Source: Acidobacteriota bacterium
Lineage (GTDB): Bacteria > Acidobacteriota > Thermoanaerobaculia > Multivoradales > JBCCEF01
Direction: 5' to 3'
DNA length: 64,000 bases
Assembly (NCBI GenBank): GCA_039030395.1
Contig: JBCCEF010000014.1
Location: 1-64,000 of the forward strand
Shown here piece by piece: positions 45,924 through 54,606 of this stretch. The notes beneath the pieces were generated by a model. That model did no database searches, was not told the DNA's origin, and saw only the letters and a program-made list of their open reading frames with translations. The position numbers were made by a program, and so were the translations under genes. Each line of letters opens with the position of its first letter. Within the stretch, counting starts at the first letter, position 1.

Positions 45924-47749
45924 GCGACGCCAAGCTCGAAAACGCCATCCTCCGCAATCTCCTGGGTCACACCACCCGGGCCTACGAGGACCAAGTGCGA
46001 GCTCTGTCGGCGGAAAAGGAGCTGGCCCTCGTGACCCTCGCCTCGATCGCCGACGGCGTGATCACCACCGATCCGGAAGAGCGCATCGAGTACCTGAATC
46101 CGGTGGCCGAGAACCTCACCGGCTGGAGCATCGACGAAGCCCGCGACCGGCCCTTGAATGAGATCTTCCGGCTGGTCACGGAAACCACCGGCGAACCGAT
46201 CGAACCGCCCCCCGGCTGGAGCCTCGCCAAGCACGGCACCGTCCGGCTGATGGACCGCACCACCCTACTGCGGCGCGACGGTGCCCGCTTCGCCGTAGAG
46301 AGTTCGCTGTCCCCCATCCGCGACAGCGAAGATCGGCTCCTCGGTACGGTGATCGTCTTTCAGGATGTCTCCGAAAAGCGTCTACTCGCCCTGCAGCTCG
46401 CCCACCAAGCAACCCACGACGCCCTCACCGGCCTGCTCAATCGGCAGGCCTTCGATGCACGCCTTCACGGCGCCCTGGCGGAAGCCCGCGGGTCCGCGCA
46501 GCTTCACGCACTGGCCTACCTGGATCTCGATCAGTTCAAGCTGGTCAACGACACCTGCGGCCACTTCGCTGGCGACGAACTCCTGGTACGGGTGACACGA
46601 CTGCTGCAGGAAGAGGTGAGCGAAGACGGCATCGTCGCGCGCCTGGGAGGCGATGAATTTGCTCTCTTGCTGCCGACAGAAACCATCGAGGATGCGCATC
46701 AGCGGGTGACCGCCATCCACCGTTCGCTCGAGCAGCTACGGTTTCGCTGGCAGGACAAGACCTTCACCTGCCGGGCGAGTATCGGACTGGTGCCGGTGGA
46801 GCCGGAATTCGAAAGCGTCGCCCACCTATTGTCCGCCGCCGACCACGCCTGCTACGTCGCCAAAGACAAAGGACGCAACCGAATTCAGGTCTACCTACCG
46901 GCGGAGGCGGAATTCGTCCGACGCTACGGAGAAATGGACTGGGTGGTCCGCATCCAGCGCACCCTGGAGGAAGACCGCTTCATTCTCTACGGTCAAACGG
47001 TGCAACCGCTCGCCGTGCCGGACGACGGCTTGCGCTCCTTCGAGGTGCTGCTGCGGATGGAAGAAGAACCCGGTCAAGTGCACAATCCGAGCGAGTTCAT
47101 CCGCGCCGCCGAACGCTACGGCCTGATGCGGAGTATCGACCGCTGGGTGATCGGCGCCACTCTGAACACCCTGGCCGAGTTGACGCCCGAAGAACTCGCC
47201 GGTGTCGGACTGTGCTGGATCAACCTGTCGGCGGTCTCCCTAGGCGACGAGACCTTCCTGCCATTCATCCTGCGAGAACTCGAGCGTACGGGCATCCCAG
47301 TGACCAAGATCTGCCTGGAAATCACCGAAACGGCGGCCATCGCCAACCTCGCCCAGGCCAAGACGCTGATGCGCGAACTGTCCCGCCGCGGCTGCCGCTT
47401 CGCGCTGGACGACTTCGGAAGCGGCATGTCCTCCTACGGCTATTTGAAGGACCTGTCCGTCGACTACCTGAAGATCGACGGACACTTCATCCAGGACATG
47501 GTCACCGACCGCCTCGACCGTGCCATGGTCGACTCCGTCCACCGGCTGGGACACCTCCTCGGCATGCGCACGGTGGCCGAATCCGTCGGCAGCCAGGCGA
47601 CCGAAAACCTCCTCAAAGAAATCGGCGTCGACTACATCCAGGGCAATTGGATCGACCCGCCCAAGCCCCTGGGCCAACTCGTCCGCGCCACCAACCCCGC
47701 AGGCGCCAACCCCGCAGGCGCCAACCCCGCAGGCGCCAGGGGAATGTAG
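45920..47749 (+). CDS. PAS-GGDEF-EAL cyclic di-GMP protein
   Basis: A 609-residue signalling protein: short coiled start, PAS domain (about 35-155, ADGVITTDPEERIEYLNPVA), GGDEF domain (about 165-330, ending RLGGDEFALLLP), and EAL domain (about 345-595). The GGDEF site is intact, so it may synthesise c-di-GMP. In the EAL domain, EVLLR, the Asn in NLSAVSL, LEITETA, LDDFGSG and KIDGHFI are present, so it may also be an active phosphodiesterase. The upstream FIST gene is translationally coupled and may supply the signal. The last residues (three NPAGA units and RGM) come from a 15-base tandem repeat and a REP-like repeat that contains the stop codon. Confidence 0.92.
   Translation: MSDAKLENAILRNLLGHTTRAYEDQVRALSAEKELALVTLASIADGVITTDPEERIEYLNPVAENLTGWSIDEARDRPLNEIFRLVTETTGEPIEPPPGWSLAKHGTVRLMDRTTLLRRDGARFAVESSLSPIRDSEDRLLGTVIVFQDVSEKRLLALQLAHQATHDALTGLLNRQAFDARLHGALAEARGSAQLHALAYLDLDQFKLVNDTCGHFAGDELLVRVTRLLQEEVSEDGIVARLGGDEFALLLPTETIEDAHQRVTAIHRSLEQLRFRWQDKTFTCRASIGLVPVEPEFESVAHLLSAADHACYVAKDKGRNRIQVYLPAEAEFVRRYGEMDWVVRIQRTLEEDRFILYGQTVQPLAVPDDGLRSFEVLLRMEEEPGQVHNPSEFIRAAERYGLMRSIDRWVIGATLNTLAELTPEELAGVGLCWINLSAVSLGDETFLPFILRELERTGIPVTKICLEITETAAIANLAQAKTLMRELSRRGCRFALDDFGSGMSSYGYLKDLSVDYLKIDGHFIQDMVTDRLDRAMVDSVHRLGHLLGMRTVAESVGSQATENLLKEIGVDYIQGNWIDPPKPLGQLVRATNPAGANPAGANPAGARGM
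47693..47737. repeat. 15-base tandem repeat, three copies, in the GGDEF-EAL gene end
   Basis: AACCCCGCAGGCGCC is repeated three times without a gap and adds NPAGA three times to the protein. It is directly joined to the REP-like pair that follows. Confidence 0.9.
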
Positions 47750-47778
47750 AACCCACGCAGTAGGTGCCAGGGGAATGT
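47732..47778 (-). repeat. Pair of REP-like repeats, left flank of the RAYT gene
   Basis: GGCGCCAGGGGAATGT (47732-47747) and GGTGCCAGGGGAATGT (47763-47778) are spaced exactly 31 bases apart. On the minus strand they read ACATTCCCCTGGCACC, the same as at 35068-35083, and share ATTC...TGGCACC with the right-flank repeats at 49058-49104. The first copy supplies the stop codon of the GGDEF-EAL gene. Confidence 0.8.
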
Positions 47779-48002
47779 TGGCTCACGGAGTCGAGTTCGC
47801 TCCAGGAGCTTCCCATGCCGAGCAATTCGGAGCATTTGATGCCCTGGATTTTGGTACGAAGGCTTGCAAATGGCTCAAGGTTCTGGACCACCCAGCAGAA
47901 AAAGTCCTTCACGGCTACACCTCTCCTGTAGCGTCGAAAAGCAGCTCTCGACCCGTACCGCCAAATGAACTCCTGTCAGCCTCCTAGGATCGACCGGCTC
48001 AA

Positions 48003-48971
48003 CTATCCAGGTCTTATTTCAGGAACGACAAAGGGGAGCCGAGGTGGGAAGCAGCCTTCGGGAAATCGGAAATCCGTTCGACCTCTTCGGAGACGATCGG
48101 CAGCCCGCCGATAGGCGCCAACGAACTCGTCGTAGGCTTGCTGAAACGCCTGTCCAACGGCGCGTGATACGAAGTGAAAGTGAGGCGCCGCCGAAGGCTC
48201 GAACTTCTTCGGCTGGGAGTGCGGAGCCTGCCGGCAAATAGCTTTTCTTCCGACGGGCCGAGTTCCACGGCTCCTGTGCAACTGAGCGGCCTCCTCGACG
48301 ATACCTCTCAAAAGAAAATTTACCTCCTCCCGATAGGCTTCTAACTTCAGGTGGGAAAGAGTGGGAATGGGAGAGAACACGACTGCCTCAGGTTGCTCGA
48401 AATCACCTTCCTTCGGCCTCCCTAGTCCTCTCGGAGCACGACACATCGCACTGCGATCGACCCAGACTCCCTTCAACGGAACTCCTGCTACCAGACTGGG
48501 TACACAGGTCACTCCTGGCCACTGCAAGGGATTCCCCACTAGCCCTTCTTTGGTTCCTTGAGCCAAGACGTAGCGTAGTCGATCTAACTGAGCCTCGGGT
48601 TCATCGCTCACCAACGTTGCTCGGTACCGTCGCCCCCAGAATTTCTCCTTCCAGCGATGGTGCCGACCCGCCTCGCGAGCTACGTTGCTGTTGAAGAAGC
48701 ACATGAACGAAGCAAGTTGCTCTGCATCACGCACCGAAATCAACAGATGATAGTGGTTGGAGAGAACGACAGCAGCATGAATCGCCACCTCGTACTTACG
48801 CTGTGCCTTGCCGAGGACTCCCACGATCAGGTCGTTGAGCCGAACGCTGGGACGTAGGAGAAATCGACCGTGAACTGTGCGTGAGGTGACCATGAACAGG
48901 CCACCTTTTTGGGGTACGTAGAGTAATGATCTAGGCATCATGTCCAAGGAGACGCCGAACGGGACGAACAT
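48003..48971 (-). CDS. REP-associated tyrosine transposase (RAYT, Y1_Tnp/IS200-like)
   Basis: A 322-residue HUH-type single-strand nuclease of the RAYT group. The HUH pair is in VVLSNHYHLLISV, and a candidate catalytic tyrosine is in LDRLRYVLAQGTKEGLVGNP, which matches the usual Y...GLV..P stretch. The N-terminal strand GLFMVTSRTVHGRF and the KFWGRRYRATLVSD segment also fit the family. RAYT proteins process and move REP repeats. The ATG at 48971 has GGAG eight bases upstream; open frame further up reads through other genes. The gene is flanked by inverted pairs of REP-like repeats at 47732-47778 and 49058-49104. The C-terminal 130 residues are an extension not seen in the shortest family members. 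Confidence 0.88.
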   Translation of the reverse strand: MFVPFGVSLDMMPRSLLYVPQKGGLFMVTSRTVHGRFLLRPSVRLNDLIVGVLGKAQRKYEVAIHAAVVLSNHYHLLISVRDAEQLASFMCFFNSNVAREAGRHHRWKEKFWGRRYRATLVSDEPEAQLDRLRYVLAQGTKEGLVGNPLQWPGVTCVPSLVAGVPLKGVWVDRSAMCRAPRGLGRPKEGDFEQPEAVVFSPIPTLSHLKLEAYREEVNFLLRGIVEEAAQLHRSRGTRPVGRKAICRQAPHSQPKKFEPSAAPHFHFVSRAVGQAFQQAYDEFVGAYRRAADRLRRGRTDFRFPEGCFPPRLPFVVPEIRPG

Positions 48972-49057
48972 CGCTCGCTCCACTGAGAGATACTCCGTTC
49001 GCGGGCTGAGTCTCCTCCGAATCCAAGATGATTCGGCGCGCGTCGAGCGAGGGTCTT

Positions 49058-49104
49058 GAATTCGGGTGGTGCCTAGAAGATTGTCCTTGAATTCGGGTGG
49101 TACC
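49058..49104 (+). repeat. Pair of REP-like repeats, right flank of the RAYT gene
   Basis: GAATTCGGGTGGTGCC (49058-49073) and GAATTCGGGTGGTACC (49089-49104) are spaced exactly 31 bases apart, as on the left flank. The same core occurs many times at 54429-54606 and inverted at 54308-54320. The pair lies between the RAYT and rhomboid genes, both on the minus strand. Confidence 0.85.
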
Positions 49105-49111
49105 TGGGTGG

Positions 49112-49720
49112 TTAGGAGGGTGGGGGCTCGCGGAGGAGCCGGCGGGGCTGGAGGAACCAGCCGATGGCGAAGCCGGTGATCATGCCGCCCATGTGGGCCG
49201 CGTTGTCGATCACGTCGACGTTCAGACCGAAGAAAATGTTGATGGCGGCCCAGAAGCTGAGGTTCAAGAGCAGACTCTTGGCCTCCGGCCGCAGGCGATC
49301 GCGGCGGCGCACCAGAAAGGCGATCAACGTGCCCAACAGACCGAAGATGGCGCCGGACGCTCCCACGCTCGGCCGCGGCTCGGCCTGACCGAAAAGATTC
49401 CACAAGACACTCGCCAAGGAGCCCGCCAAACCCGTCGCTAGGTACACCAGGGCCAACCTCCCCTTGCCCATCCAGATCTCGACCAGGGCTCCCAACTGGT
49501 AGAGCGCCCAGGCATTGACCGCCAGATGAAGAATCCCTCCGTGGAGGAACATGCTGGTGAACAGCCGCCACAGTTGGCCTTCCGCCACCAGCGGCCCGAA
49601 GTTGGCGCCGAGCTGGAAAAGGACATCGCCCCACCCGACCAGGCGCAAGCCGGCGTCGAGCAGGAACGCCAGAACGATCGAGGCGATGAAGAACGCCGTC
49701 AGAGGAGCGCGCTGCAGCAT
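49112..49720 (-). CDS. Rhomboid-family intramembrane serine protease
   Basis: A 202-residue polytopic protein with six membrane segments. The catalytic serine is in SVGASGAIFGLLG and the catalytic histidine in IDNAAHMGGMITGFAIGW; the WRLFTSMFLHGGILHLAVNA stretch is the usual rhomboid loop 1 and HxxxN helix. It cleaves membrane-spanning substrates within or near the bilayer; its targets are unknown. The ATG at 49720 overlaps the stop of the upstream gene (TGATG). It is the last gene of a three-gene minus-strand operon with a hypothetical exported protein and a VWFA protein. Confidence 0.92.
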   Translation of the reverse strand: MLQRAPLTAFFIASIVLAFLLDAGLRLVGWGDVLFQLGANFGPLVAEGQLWRLFTSMFLHGGILHLAVNAWALYQLGALVEIWMGKGRLALVYLATGLAGSLASVLWNLFGQAEPRPSVGASGAIFGLLGTLIAFLVRRRDRLRPEAKSLLLNLSFWAAINIFFGLNVDVIDNAAHMGGMITGFAIGWFLQPRRLLREPPPS

Positions 49721-50394
49721 CAACTCCCGCCCTCGGCGCTGGCCAGGTAGGCATCCAGGCGGCGGCGGTCATCTTCGGTGAGCTGGGCGTCGGGCAGGCG
49801 AAAGACCTCACCGGCCTCCGGCAGCGGCAAATCCGCGCGGGTCAGTGCACGTTCGATCATGCGGCAGTCGATCGGCATGATCGGCAGGGCGGCGAGGCCG
49901 CGGCAGATCGATAGCAGGCTCTGCGCTACTCCGCTCTCGAAGCGCACGGGTACCGTCTCAGGGATTTCCAGGGGAACGATGTCGTAGCCGTCGCCGCGGC
50001 GGGTGAGGCGCAACCGGCCGGCAATCTCTAGGCTCTGGGAGGGCACGACCACCCGGTCCTCGAAGGGACTCGCGCCGGCGCCGGTATCTAGTTCCGCTAC
50101 CAGCCAACCTTCGCCGTGAAAGGTCACCTCCAGGCGCGCTCGATGCTCGCCGTCACCCAACGGTTCGAGGGTCACCAGATTCGAGTCCAGCCACAGGGAG
50201 TTGCTCGGCGAGGTCAGCTTCAAGCGGACCGGCCCCTGACTCTCCGGCTCGACGGTCACCCCGGGGTTGCTGTAGCGCCCGTTCACCCCATCCAGCTCCA
50301 GCTCCGTCGGCGCTCCGCCGGCCGCCGCCAGGGTGCCAGCCATAGCGACGGCGGCGGTGATGGCGAGGGCCGCCCTTCGAACCCATCGCTTCAC
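49720..50394 (-). CDS. Exported protein of unknown function
   Basis: A 224-residue protein with a signal peptide (about 1-24, AALAITAAVAMAGTLAAAGG). The body is beta-rich (for example PVRLKLTSPSNSLWLDSNLV) and ends in a helical part with two cysteines (SICRG and IDCRM). No known domain was recognised. Both ends overlap neighbours: the start (50394) overlaps the VWFA gene stop by four bases and the stop overlaps the rhomboid start, so the three are made together. It may bind or be processed along with its neighbours. Confidence 0.75.
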   Translation of the reverse strand: MKRWVRRAALAITAAVAMAGTLAAAGGAPTELELDGVNGRYSNPGVTVEPESQGPVRLKLTSPSNSLWLDSNLVTLEPLGDGEHRARLEVTFHGEGWLVAELDTGAGASPFEDRVVVPSQSLEIAGRLRLTRRGDGYDIVPLEIPETVPVRFESGVAQSLLSICRGLAALPIMPIDCRMIERALTRADLPLPEAGEVFRLPDAQLTEDDRRRLDAYLASAEGGS

Positions 50395-53033
50395 GGCGAG
50401 TAACCGCGCATGGTGCGCACTTTGAGGCCCCGCTTCTTGACCTTCAGTTCCACCTCCCGGAATTCGTTCTCTTCGCCGGCGGAGCTTTGCCGGTCGGAGG
50501 AGAAGGCCACCAGGTACCGGCTGCGCAGTTCGTCTTCAATCTGGTCGTACACTTCCTTCAGTTCCTCCGCGGTGCTGACGTAGAACGTGCGTCCACCGGT
50601 ATCTTCGGCCAGGCGTCCCAGTTTCTGCCGGACGTTGACGGCCAGCGGCCCCACCCGGAAGCCGATGGCGTAGATCGCTACTCCGCTGCGCCGAGCATAC
50701 TCCGCGGCGATGTCGAAGGAGATGTTGCTCGCCGAATCGTCGCCGTCGGACAACAGCACCAACGCCTTCTGGCCGCGCGCGCCGCGGAAGTAGTACAGGC
50801 TGCTGACCACCGCGTCGTGCAGGGCCGTGGCACCGATGGCGGTCAGGCCGTCGAGGCCATAGAGGCACGCCTCGGCGTCGTCGGACGGCGCCATCAGCAG
50901 ATCCGGCCGGTCGGCGAAGCCCATCACGAAGCAGCGGTCACCGGGCTTCAAGACTTCTTCGATAAAGTCCTTCCCGGCCTGTTGGGCCTGGCCGATGGAG
51001 TCCGCCATGGAGCCGGACATATCCACCACCACGCCCACCGACAGGGGTAGACTAATGACCTGCTCGAACTTGCGGATCTCCTGCCGCCGGCCGTCTTCAA
51101 ACACTTCGAAATCGGACTCCTGGAGGCCCTGCACCGGCCGGCCGGTGCGATCGAGAACCGCCGCATAGAGCTCGACCAGGTTAACGTCGACCTCTTCCAC
51201 GAAATCCGGCGCGTTCAGAAACCGCACCGCTTCGGCGCTGCGCGAGTCGTCGAGGATGGCGACGGCGGAGACGTACTGTAGGTCACCCTCCGTTGGCGGT
51301 GGCACTTCGACCTGGGCGGTCCAGGGGGGAGCGGTCAGGGTGGCGACGGCCTGATCGCCGAAGCGTATTTCGACGGTTTCCACCCGCCGCGCCTCGGGTA
51401 CCACCACTTCCGCCCGCACCTCCACCATGCCGCTGCCTTCGAATCCTTGAACGGGAGAGACCAGGCGCACCGCGAAGGCTCCTCGCACCTGGTTGACGAC
51501 CAGTTCATCGAAGGCGACCATCTCGCCGTTGTCGTCGTAGCCCTCAGCCCGCACGGTCTGCTCCCGAGGAACCTGAGCCAAACGCAGCTCCACCCCGAAG
51601 GGCGGACGGCTACGGGTGAGCTGCGGCTCGCCGTCAACGAAGAAGGTGACCTTCCGAATGCGGTCTCCGCTGATCAGCGCTTCGGTGCGCCACAAGCCGA
51701 CGGTGACGTCTTCCTCCGGCGGCGTGAGCAGCAGCGCATCCGGGCCCACAGCTCCGCGCCCGTCCGCCAGTAGCTCGACCACACCCTCCGGTTTCGCTTC
51801 TTCGGCCGAGCCGTCGGCCTCCCGCGGCACCCGAAAACCAGCGGAAAGATCCACCTCCCGCAGGCTGACCTCGTCCCGCAGGCGCAGGCGCATCACGTAT
51901 TCGCGATCGGCCCGCAGAGCGCGGTCGAGGACCAGCAGGATCGGGGTGTCGAGGGACGGATCGGTTTGGCGGAAGCGCACGCGGAAGGAGTCGAAGGGCT
52001 CACCGTCGAGTTCCACCACGCCTTCCATCAACAGCCGCAGCTCCGGTCGGCCGCCCTCCTCCTCGCTCGCCGTCGCCAGCTCGATGCCCGATTCCGGGGG
52101 CAGAGTGATGCGAGCGCGGGCCACCGTGCGCTGAGACTGGCGCTCCGGGAAGGTCACCACGAGATCCTCGACGGCAAGGCGGCCGGGCAATTCCGGCAGC
52201 GCCGTGGCGGCCGCCTCTCGCGCCCAAGCGGCCAGATCTCTGGGCGGATCCAAGAAACGCGAATAGGACTCCGCCAGGGGGCGGTTCTTGTCGTACCCGA
52301 GAAGCGCTTTGACGCCGGTCACCTTGTCCAGCCGCTTCACCGCTCGGCAAGTGCGGATGTCCAGCCGAAAGCGTGGGTTGGCGCCCTGGAACTGATGTAG
52401 CTGCTCGAGAAAACTCTCCATCTCCGGTGTGTAGAGCACCCGCTTGGAATCGAGCGGCACCCACAGCCGCCAGGGGGCATCGGGCTGCGGCTGGTAAACC
52501 ACCACCGAGGTGCCGCCTTTGAGATCCGCCGGCTGCTCGGGAGTGCCACCGAAGGTCCAGATCTCGAGCGGTTTGAGGACGATGCCGCACTCGATCACAT
52601 CCCGCAAAACGGGACGCCCGTTGAGAAACAGGAGCTGCGCCCGCACATCCCGCGGGGAAAGAAACTCCCCGCGCGCCAACTGTCGGCGGCGTTCGATGCC
52701 CTCGGCGAGTTCGTTCAGCGGAGTCGACGGAAGCGGATCCGTGGACACGAAGGAGAGAATCTCGTTCTGCCGTCGGGCATCGTCGAGGCCGGCGATGCGC
52801 TCGCGCTCCTCCGCCGTCAACAGCAGGGCGGGACCCTCGGTGAAGAATTCTCGCTGGTTGTCGCTCCACAGGGCGAAGTCCGCCTCCGGCAAGGCCACCT
52901 GGCCTAACGCCGGTGGAACCGACAGCAGTCCCAGCAAACCGACCCGCAAGATCGTCATCACGGTGGGCCGCCAGGGGGCGCGCCAACCATTCGAAAGAAG
53001 TAGCGCTTCAAGGGGTGAACGGAATGAAGTCAT
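50391..53033 (-). CDS. Exported GWxTD-like and VWFA-related protein
   Basis: An 880-residue exported protein. A signal region (about 20-45) is followed by a GWxTD-like region (about 50-230; ERERIAGLDDARRQNEILSF, then DPLPSTPLNELAEGIERRRQ), a beta-rich middle with several Ig-like modules, and a C-terminal VWFA-related domain (about 600-870). In the latter the start VNLVELYAAVLDRTGRPVQG leads to a complete metal site (VVVDMSGSMADS, GATALHDAV, LLSDGDDS). This pairing is typical of Acidobacteriota and has no known function. The ATG at 53033 is chosen for GAGGTG upstream and the signal-like N-terminus; longer in-frame readings are less likely. Its stop overlaps the next gene. Confidence 0.83.
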   Translation of the reverse strand: MTSFRSPLEALLLSNGWRAPWRPTVMTILRVGLLGLLSVPPALGQVALPEADFALWSDNQREFFTEGPALLLTAEERERIAGLDDARRQNEILSFVSTDPLPSTPLNELAEGIERRRQLARGEFLSPRDVRAQLLFLNGRPVLRDVIECGIVLKPLEIWTFGGTPEQPADLKGGTSVVVYQPQPDAPWRLWVPLDSKRVLYTPEMESFLEQLHQFQGANPRFRLDIRTCRAVKRLDKVTGVKALLGYDKNRPLAESYSRFLDPPRDLAAWAREAAATALPELPGRLAVEDLVVTFPERQSQRTVARARITLPPESGIELATASEEEGGRPELRLLMEGVVELDGEPFDSFRVRFRQTDPSLDTPILLVLDRALRADREYVMRLRLRDEVSLREVDLSAGFRVPREADGSAEEAKPEGVVELLADGRGAVGPDALLLTPPEEDVTVGLWRTEALISGDRIRKVTFFVDGEPQLTRSRPPFGVELRLAQVPREQTVRAEGYDDNGEMVAFDELVVNQVRGAFAVRLVSPVQGFEGSGMVEVRAEVVVPEARRVETVEIRFGDQAVATLTAPPWTAQVEVPPPTEGDLQYVSAVAILDDSRSAEAVRFLNAPDFVEEVDVNLVELYAAVLDRTGRPVQGLQESDFEVFEDGRRQEIRKFEQVISLPLSVGVVVDMSGSMADSIGQAQQAGKDFIEEVLKPGDRCFVMGFADRPDLLMAPSDDAEACLYGLDGLTAIGATALHDAVVSSLYYFRGARGQKALVLLSDGDDSASNISFDIAAEYARRSGVAIYAIGFRVGPLAVNVRQKLGRLAEDTGGRTFYVSTAEELKEVYDQIEDELRSRYLVAFSSDRQSSAGEENEFREVELKVKKRGLKVRTMRGYSP

Positions 53034-53203
53034 AGAGGCACCTCGTGGGAGTACACGCGGAACTACGCGAAGCATCGAAGGAACGTCGGAGGTTACCGAT
53101 CCGCGGGCACGGCAACGCCGTCTAATCAGGTACGGCGGCCACCGCGCCCCGGTTGCCAAAGATACCAGTCGTCGCTCGGATACACTCACCCCGGAGGAAG
53201 ACC

Positions 53204-54271
53204 ATGGGTCAATTTCGCAAAAACGAACCGATCATCGATTGGCAATCCGGGGACGGAGTCCAGGGGTTTGCCCTGGTCACTCGCAAAGAAGTGCGCGAGG
53301 ACCGCAACGGCAAGACCTTCATCGACCTCGAGATCGCTGACGAAACGGCATCCATGGCCGGCAAGATCTGGAGCGACAGCGCCGCCCTGACCGCCGAATT
53401 CGAGGCCCACGACTTCGTCGCCTTTCGAGGTCTGGTCAAGGAGTATCGGGATCAGCTCCAACTGACCGTTGACGAGTGCCGGAAGGCCACCGAGGAAGAC
53501 CGGCGCTTCGGCTTCGACGAAGGACGGCTCATCCCTTCGACCCGCCACGACATCGACGAGATGTATGGTCGGTTGCAGGCACTCATGTCGAGCCTGGACG
53601 ACTCTGCTCTCAAGGCGCTCGCCGCCTGGTCGCTAGACCGATGGGGCGAACGCCTACGGGTGCATCCAGCCGCCAAGGCCATGCACCACGCCTATCGCGG
53701 CGGTCTGCTCGAACACGTCGTTTCGATGGCCGAACTAGCCGACGCCGTGGCGGCGCACTACGGAACACTGAACCCCGGCAGCCTCAACCGAGACCTGCTG
53801 CTCGCCGGGGTGCTGTTCCACGACCTCGGCAAGCTCGATGAGCTCGGCGCCATGCCCGCCAACGACTACACCATGAAAGGCCGCTTGATCGGCCACGTGG
53901 TAATGGGCCGCGACATGGTGCGTGAAGCCTGCCGGGCGATTCCCGATGTCCCCGCCGACCTCCAATTGCAGCTCGAACATCTGGTGCTCTCCCACCAGGG
54001 GCGCAAGGAGTACTCCTCGCCGGTGGAACCATCAACGCCTGAGGCCATCGTTCTCCACTTCATCGACGATCTGGACTCAAAGCTCAATTTCTTCCTCCGC
54101 CATCGCACCGACGAAAGCGGCATGGTGTGGCACCGCGGCCTCGGACGCCATGTTGTGGTCTCTCCCAACCCACCCGACCCAGCGCAAGAGGCCGCAACCG
54201 AAGACGCCAGCGCCGAAGACGCTGCCGAGCCCTCGCCGACGGCAGAGGCCACCTCGACCCTTTTCGACTGA
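53204..54271 (+). CDS. YhaM-like 3'-5' exoribonuclease (OB plus HD domain)
   Basis: A 355-residue protein. An N-terminal OB-fold (about 20-100, FALVTRKEVREDRNGKTFID) precedes an HD domain (about 150-310) with HHAYRGGLLEHVVSM, the HD pair in VLFHDLGKLDEL, a histidine in GRLIGHVVMG, and the late HLVLSHQGRKEYSSPVEPST followed by HFIDDLDSK. This order is that of YhaM/CBF1-type exoribonucleases. An acidic tail of about 40 residues follows. GGAGGA lies at 53193-53198 ahead of the ATG at 53204. Confidence 0.9.
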   Translation: MGQFRKNEPIIDWQSGDGVQGFALVTRKEVREDRNGKTFIDLEIADETASMAGKIWSDSAALTAEFEAHDFVAFRGLVKEYRDQLQLTVDECRKATEEDRRFGFDEGRLIPSTRHDIDEMYGRLQALMSSLDDSALKALAAWSLDRWGERLRVHPAAKAMHHAYRGGLLEHVVSMAELADAVAAHYGTLNPGSLNRDLLLAGVLFHDLGKLDELGAMPANDYTMKGRLIGHVVMGRDMVREACRAIPDVPADLQLQLEHLVLSHQGRKEYSSPVEPSTPEAIVLHFIDDLDSKLNFFLRHRTDESGMVWHRGLGRHVVVSPNPPDPAQEAATEDASAEDAAEPSPTAEATSTLFD

Positions 54272-54307
54272 TCGCCAATCCCTTACCCAGGGAGCCTCCC
54301 GGAGGGA

Positions 54308-54606
54308 GCCACCCGAATTCAGCGCGGCGACGCTGTAGCCATCGCTCGGCGCATCGCTTGTTCCAGACGGCCCACCCCGTGGCCGTCGGCGACCTCGAAG
54401 GTGATCACGCCGCCGCTGCCGATCACCTGAATTCGGGTGGCACCTTCGCTGGGCTGGACGGCCTGAATTCGGGTGGCACCTTCGATTCGGGTGGCACCTT
54501 CGCCGGGCTGGACGGCCTGAATTCGGGTGGCACCTTCGATTCGAGTGGCGCCTTCGCCGGGAGTTCGGGTGGCACCTTCGCCGCCGGCCTGAATTCGGGT
54601 GGCACC
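54308..54606. repeat. Cluster of REP-like repeats within and beside a coding gene
   Basis: GAATTCGGGTGGCACC or close variants occur on the plus strand at 54429-54444, 54465-54480, 54484-54498 (partial), 54519-54534, 54538-54552 (degenerate), 54561-54576 (one change) and 54591-54606, and an inverted copy is at 54308-54320. Spacing varies (about 19-36 bases). The core is the same as the repeats right of the RAYT gene. Confidence 0.85.

Noticed and set aside
48972-49811. Extension of the RAYT frame to 602 residues
   Set aside because: The extra part runs through the repeat pair and antisense or alternate frames of the rhomboid gene; the RAYT domain starts after 48971.
54429-54606. CRISPR array
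   Set aside because: Repeat units are 16 bases with irregular spacing, the spaces between them are themselves repeated, and the whole region is translated in a gene. There are no cas genes.
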